From an uncultured Oscillibacter sp. (GTDB lineage: Bacteria > Bacillota_A > Clostridia > Oscillospirales > Oscillospiraceae), in NCBI GenBank assembly GCA_951800675.1, contig CATOKC010000001.1, positions 7,729-71,728 of the forward strand: a stretch of 64,000 nucleotides of DNA, in the 5' to 3' direction. The notes under the pieces were generated by a model. It searched no databases, was not told the origin of the DNA, and saw only the letters and a program-made list of their open reading frames with translations. The stretch's first letter is position 1. Every line of letters begins with the position of its first letter. This document shows, piece after piece, positions 35,281 through 44,029 of the stretch. A program made the translations under genes and the position numbers.

Positions 35281-36111
35281 ATGGCGTTAGCGACCTTACA
35301 GGAAGTGCTGGAAATTGCCGGACGGACCAACACGGCGATTCCCGGATTCAACATCGACAACATTGAAATTCCCGAGGCCATCATAGAGGCGGCGGAGGAG
35401 GAAAACTGTCCGGTGATCCTGACCATCGGCCAGGGGGCCATCCGTGCCGGAGGGCTCCGGCATCTGCCGGACGTGGTGCGGCGGATCGGAGAGAGCAGCT
35501 CGGTTCCCGTTGTCATGCATTTGGACCACGGAATCAGCTATGAACAGGCCGTAGTCTGCCTGCGGGCGGGATTTACCTCCGTCATGTACGACGGGTCCCA
35601 CCACCCCTTCGAGGAAAATGTGCGAGAAAGCCGCGCGGTTGTACGAGCGGCCCACGCGGCGGGCGTCTCCGTGGAGTGCGAGCTGGGCGCTATCTCCGGT
35701 GTGGAGGACGGCATGTCCCACTCCGGAGCCAATCTGGTGGACCTGGAGGAGGTGAAGCGCTTCCTCGAGGCTGTGGATTGCGACGCCCTGGCCATAGGCA
35801 TCGGAAACGCCCACGGCATCTACCAGGGAACGCCCGATCTGGACTTTGCCCGGCTGGCCGCCTGCCGGGACCTGGGTGCCCCGCCGTTGGTGCTCCACGG
35901 CGGGTCGGGTATCCCGAAGGACATGATTCAAAAGGCGATCCGCCTGGGAATCCGGAAGATCAACGTGGCCACGGAAGTGCGCCTGGCCTTTATGGAGGGC
36001 CTGGAGTCCGCCGTGGGAACCCGGGATATCTACGCCATGTACGGCGCGGCAAAGGACGCCGTCCGGGCGCTGGCGAAGGAAAAAATCCGTATGTTTCAAA
36101 ATAAGGAGTGA
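35281..36111 (+). CDS. class II (zinc) fructose-bisphosphate/tagatose-bisphosphate-type aldolase
   Basis: The 276-residue protein matches the class II aldolase family of GatY/KbaY/FbaA. It has PGFNIDN, VMHLDHG (catalytic Asp and zinc His), GNAHG and LHGGSG (zinc His residues), and INVATE (phosphate binding). The enzyme cleaves a ketose (bis)phosphate to dihydroxyacetone phosphate and an aldehyde. It starts three bases after the kinase stop. The substrate could be a tagatose, fructose or less usual ketose phosphate; the surrounding genes favour a polyol or rare-sugar route over glycolysis. Confidence 0.9.
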   Translation: MALATLQEVLEIAGRTNTAIPGFNIDNIEIPEAIIEAAEEENCPVILTIGQGAIRAGGLRHLPDVVRRIGESSSVPVVMHLDHGISYEQAVVCLRAGFTSVMYDGSHHPFEENVRESRAVVRAAHAAGVSVECELGAISGVEDGMSHSGANLVDLEEVKRFLEAVDCDALAIGIGNAHGIYQGTPDLDFARLAACRDLGAPPLVLHGGSGIPKDMIQKAIRLGIRKINVATEVRLAFMEGLESAVGTRDIYAMYGAAKDAVRALAKEKIRMFQNKE

Positions 36112-36116
36112 GCAAA

Positions 36117-37160
36117 ATGGAGTACATGAAAGCCATTGCGGTTATGGGACCGGGGGATGTCCGCCTGGTAGATGACGTTCCCAAGCCGGTTCTGGGGGAT
36201 TACGAGGCCCTCATCCAAATACACGCCTGCGGCTTTTGTAACGGCACCGATATGCAGATTATCCAGGGTACCGGCGGCGACCTGGGGAATCATGTCAGCT
36301 GCTATCCCACCGTGCTGGGGCACGAGGGCGCCGGAGAGGTGGTCGCCGTGGGCCGGAAGGTTCGGCATATCCACGTGGGGGAACGGTGGATTCACCCGAA
36401 CCTATATCCCGATGTGGGCAACGGCTACAAAAAAACCCACGGAAGCATGGCCCAGTTCGGTATGGTCAGCGACAATCAGGCAATGCTGGAGGATGGATTT
36501 TCCGAGAAGGATTTCCCCTGGGTGAAGCAGCACAGGTTCCCGGATACCATGAGCTATGTGGACGCCAGCGTGCTCCTCTCCTTGGCGGAGAGCCACTCCG
36601 CCGCTGTCAACTTCGGCGTAACAGAGGGCACGGAGGTGCTGATCTATGGATCCGGCCCCATGGGGATGTCGCTCTCTCTGTTCTGCGGCCTGCTGGGCGG
36701 CCACGTCACCCAAATTGACAAAATTCAGGAGCGTCTGGATATGTCCAAGCGGATTGCCGGGACGGAATTTACCATCAACTCCTCCGTGGAGGACGTGGAC
36801 GCGGTTCTCAAGGGGAAAAAATTTGACGTGGCCATCGACATCGTGGGCTTTACCGACATCCTATACGAGGCCAGCCGCCATCTGAAGCCCGGCGGAAAAG
36901 TGGGCTCCATGGGTGTTTTGCGGAACAACGATTTGTTGGTGGATACCAGCCGCCTCCAGGACAATACCTCCCTCCATATGCTGAACTTTCCCTACGGGGA
37001 ATACGCCGTCATGGATGAAACCCTGGCCCTGATTCAAGCGGGCAAGGTCAACCCCAAGGACTTTTACTCCCACGTTCTGCCCTATGGCCAAATCCGTGAG
37101 GCGATGGAACTGGTCCAGAGCAAGAAGGCCCTCAAGGTCATCCTGACCATGGAGGATTGA
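36117..37160 (+). CDS. zinc-type medium-chain alcohol/polyol dehydrogenase
   Basis: The 347-residue protein has the MDR layout, a GroES-like catalytic part followed by a Rossmann domain. The catalytic zinc ligands fit CGFCNGTD and GHEGAGEVV. The four-cysteine structural-zinc loop is absent. The nucleotide motif is YGSGPMGMSLSLFCGLLGG. The acidic or polar residue after the second strand (QIDKIQERLDMSKR, Asp) favours NAD over NADP. The ATG at 36117 was chosen over a GTG at 36108 because AAGGAG lies eight bases upstream of the ATG. It probably oxidises a polyol to the ketose that the kinase and aldolase then process. Confidence 0.85.
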   Translation: MEYMKAIAVMGPGDVRLVDDVPKPVLGDYEALIQIHACGFCNGTDMQIIQGTGGDLGNHVSCYPTVLGHEGAGEVVAVGRKVRHIHVGERWIHPNLYPDVGNGYKKTHGSMAQFGMVSDNQAMLEDGFSEKDFPWVKQHRFPDTMSYVDASVLLSLAESHSAAVNFGVTEGTEVLIYGSGPMGMSLSLFCGLLGGHVTQIDKIQERLDMSKRIAGTEFTINSSVEDVDAVLKGKKFDVAIDIVGFTDILYEASRHLKPGGKVGSMGVLRNNDLLVDTSRLQDNTSLHMLNFPYGEYAVMDETLALIQAGKVNPKDFYSHVLPYGQIREAMELVQSKKALKVILTMED

Positions 37161-37230
37161 CGGCGAGCCTAAGCGTTTGCCCGATTTGACAAAAATGACC
37201 GCCCGATTTTAGGCAGTCCGCATTCGCTTT

Positions 37231-37258
37231 TTTACACCGTGCTTCAAATATTTACAAT
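37231..37258 (+). promoter_or_regulatory. promoter of the LIV/HAAT-type ABC operon
   Basis: TTTACA and TACAAT are 16 bases apart, giving a leader of about 100 bases before the binding-protein gene. Confidence 0.55.
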
Positions 37259-37366
37259 CATATAAATTTGAAATGAAATCTTAATATTTTTGATTTCCGA
37301 GGGGCGGAAGTTGTGGTAAAAACATAGTCAGAAACCTCAGCAAAAACAATCGAAAAGGAGACCATC

Positions 37367-38548
37367 ATGAAAAAGAAACTTTGTCTTGCGCTTTCCCTCG
37401 TCCTGCTTATGACGCTCTTGGCGAGCTGCGGCGCCAAGTCCGGCGGCGACAGCGGAACCTCCGCTGACAATGGCGGGAGCGCCTCCGCCGGCGCCATTAA
37501 AATCGGCTACTTCGGGCCCCTCACCGGAGGCACGGCCCAGGCGGGTCAGGCGGCGCTGAACGGCGCGCAGATCGCGGTCAACGAGCTGAATGAGGCCGGC
37601 GGCGTGCTGGGCCGCCAGCTGGAAATCGTCTCTTACGACGACAAATCCTCTCCCGAGGAGGCGGTGAAGGCGGCCACGAAACTGGTCCAGGTGGATAAGG
37701 TCAATGCCATCTTCGGCTCCCTCCACTCCGCCAACGTTCAGGCGGCGGGCCCCGTGATCGAGGAGTCCAAAACCATCTGCGTGGCTGGCGGCACGTCCCC
37801 CACTTGGCTGGAGCAGGGTTACACCTATCTCTTCCGCTCCATCTCCAACAGTTCCATCTCCGCCAAACAGCTGGCGAAGTACGCGGACTCCCAGAATCTG
37901 CGGAAAATTGCCCTGTTCACCAGCAACAGCGAGTACGGCACCTCCGGTTCGGACGCCTTCCGGGACGCCTGCGCGGGCTATGACATCGAGTTTGTGGCCA
38001 GCGAGACCATGACCGACGGCGACCGGGACTTCACCGGGCAGTTCGCCAAGATCAACGCCGCGGCTCCAGACGCCGTCTTCATCTGGTGCCTGGGCGACGA
38101 TCTGGGCGCGGTGACGAAGCAGTTGCGCCAGTCCGGCTTTGACGGCCCCATTCTGGGCTCTGAGAGCTATACGCTTCCGGAAATTCTGGAGAATGCCGGA
38201 GAGACCGCCAACGGCGTGGCCTTCGCCGCCCAATACATCGTCTACAGCGACCCCAACGACGCCGAGGACGAGCTGATGAAAAACTTCCTGGAGCGCTATA
38301 TCGCCGAGTTCGGCGCTTCCCCCGAATCCGATAACGCTTTCCGCGCCTATGACGGCGTCATGATGATTGCCGAGGCCATGGAAGCCGCTCAAGCCGACAG
38401 CGGCGAAGCCCTGCGGGACGCCTACAATAATATCGACGGCCATGTCGGCCTGGCAGGTACCTTCTCCTACGTGGGCAAAAACGGCGAGGGCATTGAGTCC
38501 ATGCGCATCTTCCAAATTGAAAGCGGCAAATATATCGAGGCACAGTGA
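37367..38548 (+). CDS. livJ: LIV-type (Peripla_BP_6) ABC substrate-binding lipoprotein
   Basis: The 393-residue protein has a lipoprotein signal with lipobox LLASC (Cys at about 22) and a Gly/Ser linker. IKIGYFGPLTGGTAQAGQAALNGAQIAVNELNEAGGVLG is the hallmark start of LivJ-type proteins. The GSLHSANVQAAGPVIEE and YDGVMMIAEAMEAA parts also fit. The family binds branched-chain amino acids, amides, urea or other small polar molecules. It lies next to sugar-type catabolic genes and a YesM/YesN system, so the ligand need not be an amino acid. A hairpin separates it from the permease genes. The ATG follows AAAAGGAGA. Confidence 0.9.
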   Translation: MKKKLCLALSLVLLMTLLASCGAKSGGDSGTSADNGGSASAGAIKIGYFGPLTGGTAQAGQAALNGAQIAVNELNEAGGVLGRQLEIVSYDDKSSPEEAVKAATKLVQVDKVNAIFGSLHSANVQAAGPVIEESKTICVAGGTSPTWLEQGYTYLFRSISNSSISAKQLAKYADSQNLRKIALFTSNSEYGTSGSDAFRDACAGYDIEFVASETMTDGDRDFTGQFAKINAAAPDAVFIWCLGDDLGAVTKQLRQSGFDGPILGSESYTLPEILENAGETANGVAFAAQYIVYSDPNDAEDELMKNFLERYIAEFGASPESDNAFRAYDGVMMIAEAMEAAQADSGEALRDAYNNIDGHVGLAGTFSYVGKNGEGIESMRIFQIESGKYIEAQ

Positions 38549-38554
38549 TCCTCA

Positions 38555-38587
38555 AGCGGTCGGGCCGAAAGACCCGGCCGCTTTTCT
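38555..38587 (+). terminator. partial terminator between binding-protein and permease genes
   Basis: AGCGGTCGGG pairs with CCCGGCCGCT (one G-U) across an 8-base loop and runs into TTTCTT. Partial termination would make more binding protein than membrane complex. Confidence 0.7.
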
Positions 38588-38671
38588 TCAAAGCCGCGTT
38601 CGGCCGCGGACGCCGGGCTTGAAGAAGGCGTCCGTTTCCCTTGAGCAAATTGAGAAAAAAGGAGAGAGGTT

Positions 38672-39538
38672 ATGTTTGGACAGCTTCTTGCGGGCGGAAT
38701 CGCCGTAGGCTGTATTTATGCGCTGATCGGCTTGGGGTACAGTCTGATTTACAGCGCCTCGGCCCTGATGTCCTTTGTACAGGGCGAGATTTTCATGCTG
38801 GGCGCATATGTCGCCTATACCATTTATGTCAGTTTTCAGATCCCCTTTGCTCTGGCGGTGCTGCTGGCAATTCTGATTATGTTCGGCTTTGGCGTTGTGC
38901 TGCAACGCGGCATGATCAGCCCGCTTCTGAAACGGGGAGCGCAGCAGATTCAAATCGTGCTGGCCACCATCGGCCTTTCCATTTTCCTGAAAAACTTTGC
39001 CATGATCGTATGGGGGTCTGATGTGAAGAACTTCCCCTCTGCCCTGGGGGAGGCCCCTATCCGTCTGGCGGGAATCTCCATCTCCCCCCAGCAGATCGCC
39101 ATTGTGATTACCACCTTTGCCTGCATGCTTGCCCTGCATTTCTTCATGAGCCGGACCAAGCTGGGCACCAGCCTCCGGGCGGCGGCCCAGGACCCCATGG
39201 CGGCCGGAGTGGTGGGCATCAACGTCCCTCTGACAGTGGGTGTGGCCTGGGCTCTGGCGGCGGCGCTCTCCGCCGTGGCGGGTATCCTGCTGGCCCCGAT
39301 TTACGGCGTGTATCCCAAAATGGGCGCCATCCTTTCCACAAAGGGCTTTGCCGCCGCGGTGCTGGGGGGCTACGGCAACATGTATGGCGCCATCATCGGC
39401 GGCTTGATCTTCGGCGTGGTGGAGACCATGGCTGCGGGGTACATCTCCTCTTCGCTGAAAGACATCATTTCCTTCGGCGTTTTGATCCTCGTTCTCTTTG
39501 TAATGCCCCACGGCATTCTGAAAGTAAAAGCGGACTGA
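38672..39538 (+). CDS. livH: LivH-type branched-chain/HAAT ABC permease
   Basis: The 288-residue membrane protein begins MFGQLLAGGIAVGCIYALIGLGYSLIY, the standard start of LivH. It has about eight helices, with the coupling loop near MSRTKLGTSLRAAAQDPMAAGVVGIN. The C-terminal GGYGNMYGAIIGGLIFGVVE matches the family. It forms the importer channel together with the LivM-type protein encoded 13 bases downstream. AAAGGAGAGAGG precedes the ATG. Confidence 0.92.
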   Translation: MFGQLLAGGIAVGCIYALIGLGYSLIYSASALMSFVQGEIFMLGAYVAYTIYVSFQIPFALAVLLAILIMFGFGVVLQRGMISPLLKRGAQQIQIVLATIGLSIFLKNFAMIVWGSDVKNFPSALGEAPIRLAGISISPQQIAIVITTFACMLALHFFMSRTKLGTSLRAAAQDPMAAGVVGINVPLTVGVAWALAAALSAVAGILLAPIYGVYPKMGAILSTKGFAAAVLGGYGNMYGAIIGGLIFGVVETMAAGYISSSLKDIISFGVLILVLFVMPHGILKVKAD

Positions 39539-39551
39539 AAGGGGGAGCACT

Positions 39552-40574
39552 GTGAATCGAATCATGACAATCGCCGCCGGCAGAAACGTTCAAAGGGCTG
39601 CCGCGCTGGCAGTAGTGGCGTGCACGCTGCTGTACCCCGTCTTATTTCCGGATCAGACCTATATGCATCTGATCATCTGCACCCTTGGCATCTACATCAT
39701 CGTCAACACAGGCTTCGACGTTCTGTTTGGCTACTCCGGCCAGATTTCCTTGGGCCAGGCGGGATTTTACGCCATTGGCGCGTACTTCAGCGCCATTTTC
39801 AGCAAGGCCGGAATCCCGGTTCTGGTTTCTATGCTGCTGGCGGCGTCCATTGCCGCGCTGGTGGGCTTTTTCCTCGCCATCCCCTGTTCCAAGCTGGTCC
39901 ATCACTTCCTCTCCATTGTGACCATAGGATTCGGCGAGATCGTCCGCCTGCTGGCGCTGAACGGTCCGGCCAAGCTCACCGGCGGAGCCAACGGAATCGG
40001 CGGCATCCCCGCCGTCAGCCTGTTTGGGTTTCAGCTGACCAGCAAGGCCGCATATCTCTATTTGGTGGTAGCGCTGGTGCTTTTGGCGCTGTTCGTTAAG
40101 CAGCGCATCGTGGACTCCCGGGTTGGCCGGGCCATGATTGCCATTAAATGCAACCCCGACGCCAGCGAGGCGTTCGGCATGAAGCTCTCCAAGTATAAAT
40201 CCATGGCCTTTACCACGGCGGCGTTCTACGCGGGAATCGGCGGCGCCCTGTATGCCCACCTGGTGCGCTTCATCAGCCCGGAGTCCTTTTCCGCCGACCA
40301 GTCCTCTATGTTCCTGGTAATGATCCTGGTAGGCGGCATGGGTACCTTCTGCGGTCCCATTATCGGCTCCGTCATCATCATCTTCGTCACGGAGATCCTC
40401 CAGCAGTTTGGCCAGTACCAGATGCTGATTTACGGCGCGCTGATTATCTTTGTGCTGTTCTTTATGCCCACAGGCATTGCCGGAACCATCCGTAAACGCT
40501 ATTATCATCTATTGAACCGGCTCCCTGTCCATCCCGGTACAGAGCAGGGCAAGGACACCGCACAGGAGGGCTGA
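39552..40574 (+). CDS. livM: LivM-type branched-chain/HAAT ABC permease
   Basis: The 340-residue membrane protein has the LivM core NTGFDVLFGYSGQISLGQAGFYAIGAY, TIGFGEIVRLLALN and a coupling loop SRVGRAMIAIKCNPDASEAFGM. GGMGTFCGPIIGSVIII follows near the C-terminus. The start is a GTG with GGGGGAG eight bases upstream. It partners LivH. The basic C-terminal tail (about 318-340) lies in the cytoplasm. Confidence 0.92.
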   Translation: MNRIMTIAAGRNVQRAAALAVVACTLLYPVLFPDQTYMHLIICTLGIYIIVNTGFDVLFGYSGQISLGQAGFYAIGAYFSAIFSKAGIPVLVSMLLAASIAALVGFFLAIPCSKLVHHFLSIVTIGFGEIVRLLALNGPAKLTGGANGIGGIPAVSLFGFQLTSKAAYLYLVVALVLLALFVKQRIVDSRVGRAMIAIKCNPDASEAFGMKLSKYKSMAFTTAAFYAGIGGALYAHLVRFISPESFSADQSSMFLVMILVGGMGTFCGPIIGSVIIIFVTEILQQFGQYQMLIYGALIIFVLFFMPTGIAGTIRKRYYHLLNRLPVHPGTEQGKDTAQEG

Positions 40575-40577
40575 CCT

Positions 40578-41366
40578 ATGGAATTATTGAAAGTCGATCA
40601 CGTAACCATGCAGTTCGGCGGCCTGAAGGCAATTAACGAGCTGGATATGAGCATTGAAAAGGGAGAGATTCACGGACTCCTGGGGCCCAACGGCTCCGGA
40701 AAGACCACATGTTTCAACGTCATCAGCGGCGTGTACCAGCCCACCGAGGGCGAGGTCCTTCTGGAGGGGCAGAGGATCAACGGCCGACAGAAGCACCAGA
40801 TCAATGAGCTGGGCATTGCCCGCACCTTCCAGCACATCAGCCTCTTCTCCGCCATGAACGTTTTGGAAAACGTCATGGTGGGTCAGCACTGCCGGACAAA
40901 CGCGGGCATCGCCTCCTCCATTCTCCACACCCGCAGCCAGAGGCTGGAGGAGCGGCGGATGGTAGAGCGGGCCTATGAGCTGCTGGACTTTGTGGGCCTT
41001 ACAAAGCGGGCCGGGGAGCTGGCCTGCAACCTGCCTTACGGAGAGCAGCGGCTCCTGGAAATTGTCCGGGGACTTGCCAGCGGGCCAAAGCTGCTGATGC
41101 TGGACGAGGCCTCCGCCGGAATGAACTCGGTGGAAAAGGACAACCTGATCCGGATCATTCACGCGATTAGTGACCAGGGAATCACCATTTTGATGATTGA
41201 ACACGACATGAAGCTGGCCATGAGCCTCTCGGACCAAATCACCGTCCTGGATCACGGGACCAAAATCGCCGAGGGCCTGCCGCAGAGTATCCAGACGAAT
41301 CCCCAGGTGATCGAGGCATATTTGGGAAAAGGAGGCGTGGAACGTGCAAAGCATGCTGCAGGTTAA
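40578..41366 (+). CDS. livG: LivG-type ABC transporter ATPase
   Basis: The 262-residue ATPase has Walker A GPNGSGKTT (about 37-45), the LivG-specific GIARTFQHISLF, the signature NLPYGEQRLLEI, and Walker B LLMLDEASAGMN. The signature is the variant form (PYGxQ) normal for LivG. It starts three bases after livM and its end overlaps livF by 23 bases. Confidence 0.93.
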   Translation: MELLKVDHVTMQFGGLKAINELDMSIEKGEIHGLLGPNGSGKTTCFNVISGVYQPTEGEVLLEGQRINGRQKHQINELGIARTFQHISLFSAMNVLENVMVGQHCRTNAGIASSILHTRSQRLEERRMVERAYELLDFVGLTKRAGELACNLPYGEQRLLEIVRGLASGPKLLMLDEASAGMNSVEKDNLIRIIHAISDQGITILMIEHDMKLAMSLSDQITVLDHGTKIAEGLPQSIQTNPQVIEAYLGKGGVERAKHAAG

Positions 41367-42063
41367 GGACTTGGAACACAAGTATGGCGCCATCCAATCC
41401 CTGAAAGGCGTCAGCCTGGACGTCAGCCAGGGGGAAGTGGTGGCCCTGATCGGCGCCAACGGCGCGGGCAAGACAACGCTGCTGCGCTGTATCTCCGGCA
41501 TTTTGAAGCCCTGCGGCGGGAGCATCCTGTTCGAGGGCGCGAACATCTGCGGCCTGCCGTCCCACAAGGTTTCCAAACGGGGAGTGGCCCAGGTGCTGGA
41601 ATCCCGCCACGTGTTCCCGAAGCTCAGCGTCATGGAGAACATTCAGATGGGGGCTTTCCTGCGGAAAGACGACAAGCAGGTGGTCGCTCAGGAAGTCGAG
41701 GGCCTGTTTGAAATCTTCCCCCGGCTGAAAGAACGGGTATCCCAGCTGGCGGGTACGCTCTCCGGCGGAGAGCAGCAGATGCTGGTGATGGTCCGGGCCA
41801 TGATTTCCAATCCCAAGCTCCTGATTTTGGATGAACCCTCCCTGGGCCTCGCGCCGATTTTCATTGACGAGATATTCAACATCATTCCCCGCCTCCAGCA
41901 GATGGGGTCCACCATCCTGCTGGTGGAGCAGAACGCCAGCATGGCGCTGGCGGTGGCGGACCGGGGCTATGTGATGGAAACCGGGCGCATCACCCTGACC
42001 GACACGGGCGGGAATCTGATGGGCAACGATCAGGTGAGAAAGCTGTACTTAGGCGAAGAATAG
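41344..42063 (+). CDS. livF: LivF-type ABC transporter ATPase
   Basis: The 239-residue ATPase has Walker A GANGAGKTT, Q-loop region GVAQVLESRHVFPKLSV, signature TLSGGEQQML and Walker B LLILDEPSLGLAPIF. The start is taken as the GTG at 41344 because AGGAGG lies eight bases upstream; an ATG three codons later would also work. It overlaps the end of livG, a common coupling in this operon type. It is the last gene before a terminator, so the two-component genes downstream form a separate unit. Confidence 0.93.
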   Translation: MQSMLQVKDLEHKYGAIQSLKGVSLDVSQGEVVALIGANGAGKTTLLRCISGILKPCGGSILFEGANICGLPSHKVSKRGVAQVLESRHVFPKLSVMENIQMGAFLRKDDKQVVAQEVEGLFEIFPRLKERVSQLAGTLSGGEQQMLVMVRAMISNPKLLILDEPSLGLAPIFIDEIFNIIPRLQQMGSTILLVEQNASMALAVADRGYVMETGRITLTDTGGNLMGNDQVRKLYLGEE

Positions 42064-42073
42064 TGCGATGTCT

Positions 42074-42109
42074 GCGTCTGGCCCGGCTGTTTTCAGCCGG
42101 GTCAGACGC
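42074..42109 (+). terminator. terminator of the LIV/HAAT operon
   Basis: A 16-bp stem (GCGTCTGGCCCGGCTG / CAGCCGGGTCAGACGC, one G-U pair) with a TTTT loop is followed by a weak T-tract. Confidence 0.75.
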
Positions 42110-42144
42110 GGGAATTTTTCCGCTGTCCGCCGGGGCCGCTGAAA

Positions 42145-42174
42145 TGGACAAAAACGCGCCGGGTCATGTATAAT
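42145..42174 (+). promoter_or_regulatory. promoter of the YesM/YesN-type two-component genes
   Basis: TGGACA and a perfect TATAAT are 18 bases apart, about 80 bases before the kinase gene. Confidence 0.6.
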
Positions 42175-42253
42175 AAATCAGCTGAGTGCGGATGCTTTCT
42201 CCGCATGCTGTGTTCAGCGGCGATTCCACCACGGCGGAAGGAAGGACATTACC

Positions 42254-44029
42254 ATGCGGCTTCCAAAATTTTTTAACGGGTCTTTACGAAACCGGCTGAT
42301 TTTGTATTTTACCCTGCTGATGATGGTTCCACTCAGCGCGGCGGGTTATTTGATCTATATGATATCCGATGTGCGGATATCGGACAGCGCTATGAAATTG
42401 GCCACGCAGATTGTGGAAAAGGACAGCAAGAACATTGACGAGGTGCTCTCCGATATGCAGGCGGCGGTGCAGGCGGTTTCAAAAGACGAGGCCATTCAAA
42501 CCCTGCTTCAAAGCCCCCGGGAGGCAAGGGCGGACCGGGAGGACTGCGCCTACGCCCTGGGAAACCGCCTCAAGCAGATTTCCGGCTTGTACCGGGACAT
42601 CAACGGCCTTTACATCTGGCTGGACGACGGAATCCTTGGGAAGTCCCGTTACTACTCCCCGCGGGAGAGCCCGCTCCTGACGCGGCCCCAATATATGGGC
42701 ATCCGCAACCACGCCAGGCCCAGGTGGTTCGCCATGGAGCAGGGGTCTTTGATGGTGGATAATCTGGGCGACGCGGTGCTGAGCATGGCGGCCTCCCTCT
42801 CCCGGGAGGATACTGGCCAGCCCTGCGGCGTCGTCATTGTAGAGGTCCGGCGCTCCCTGCTCAACAGCCTGATGGACGCGGACTTCGGGGACAACGGCAC
42901 CCTGTTCCTCATGGACCCGGACAGCAGCATCGTATTTCACAGGCTGGATTCCAACGGAGAGGTGGTGGCGGAGGCCGCCGGGCGGATCAAGGAAACGACC
43001 GTGGGCATGAGCATGGAAATTCTCACGCGGAAAGACTGTCTTTTGCTGTGCCAGCGGATTCCCGCCAACGGCTGGATTGTGGCTGGCGTTGTGTTTAAGG
43101 ACTTCCTGCGCAACGACAGCCGGGACATTCTCTCCGTATTCATTCTCACGGCCCTGGTGGCATTTCTCCTGAATGTTGTCATTTCCAACTATCTTGCAAA
43201 TTTTGAGCTCCGTCCCCTAGAGCGCATGCGGGCCTATATTCTGCGCGTGGAGGACGGCACCTTTGGGGAGCCTCTTGCCCCTATGCGTCCGGACGAAATC
43301 GGGCATTTGACCGCCAGCGTTCAGGAAATGAGCGAGAAGATTGGAGAGTTGATGGCCGCGGTGAAGACGGAGCAGGAGCGCCTGCGGACGGCGGAGTTCA
43401 AATCCCTGCAGGCTCAGATCAACCCGCATTTTCTCTATAACTCCCTGGACTCCATCAACTGGCTGGCCCGGCGGGGCGATGTGCAGAAGATGACGGAGAT
43501 GATCGCGGCGCTGACCACCTTTTTCCGCATTGGCCTCTCCAAAGGACGGGATATCATCGCCCTGCGGGAAGAGGTGGAGCATATCCGAAACTATTTGGTG
43601 ATTCAAAAAATCCGGTACAGCGATCAGTTTGAGTACTCCATTTATGTGGACCCCGCTACGGAGCATTGCTTTGTGCCCAAGCTCATGCTTCAGCCATTGG
43701 TGGAAAACGCCCTGTACCACGGAATCAAACTCTGTCCGCGGAAATGTATGCTGGTTATTCAGATTTTCTCCCGGGGGGACAAAATCGAGCTGGAGGTTCT
43801 GGACAACGGGGTTGGCATGGACCCAGAGACGCTGGAGGCCCTGCGGGAGGCCATGTCCCACACCGGGCAGAACCGGACGAACAGCTATGGGGTTGTCAAT
43901 GTCAACGACCGGATTCAAATCCTAGCCGGAGCTCAGTACGGGCTGACCTTTACCAGTGAAAAAGGTGTGGGCACTTCCGCGAAGATCGTATTGCCCAACA
44001 CCTTGAGGAAGGAGAACGCGGATGTATAG
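42254..44029 (+). CDS. YesM-type sensor histidine kinase
   Basis: The 591-residue kinase has a membrane helix (about 17-36) and an extracellular Cache-like sensor to about 290. A second membrane helix (about 293-315) and a HAMP linker follow. The HisKA_6 (His_kinase) phospho-acceptor region is QINPHFLYNSLDSINW, and the ATPase domain carries LVENALYHGIKL (N box) and DNGVGM. This is the class that senses sugars or oligosaccharides in Firmicutes and works with AraC-type regulators. The response-regulator gene overlaps its end by eight bases. Confidence 0.92.
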   Translation: MRLPKFFNGSLRNRLILYFTLLMMVPLSAAGYLIYMISDVRISDSAMKLATQIVEKDSKNIDEVLSDMQAAVQAVSKDEAIQTLLQSPREARADREDCAYALGNRLKQISGLYRDINGLYIWLDDGILGKSRYYSPRESPLLTRPQYMGIRNHARPRWFAMEQGSLMVDNLGDAVLSMAASLSREDTGQPCGVVIVEVRRSLLNSLMDADFGDNGTLFLMDPDSSIVFHRLDSNGEVVAEAAGRIKETTVGMSMEILTRKDCLLLCQRIPANGWIVAGVVFKDFLRNDSRDILSVFILTALVAFLLNVVISNYLANFELRPLERMRAYILRVEDGTFGEPLAPMRPDEIGHLTASVQEMSEKIGELMAAVKTEQERLRTAEFKSLQAQINPHFLYNSLDSINWLARRGDVQKMTEMIAALTTFFRIGLSKGRDIIALREEVEHIRNYLVIQKIRYSDQFEYSIYVDPATEHCFVPKLMLQPLVENALYHGIKLCPRKCMLVIQIFSRGDKIELEVLDNGVGMDPETLEALREAMSHTGQNRTNSYGVVNVNDRIQILAGAQYGLTFTSEKGVGTSAKIVLPNTLRKENADV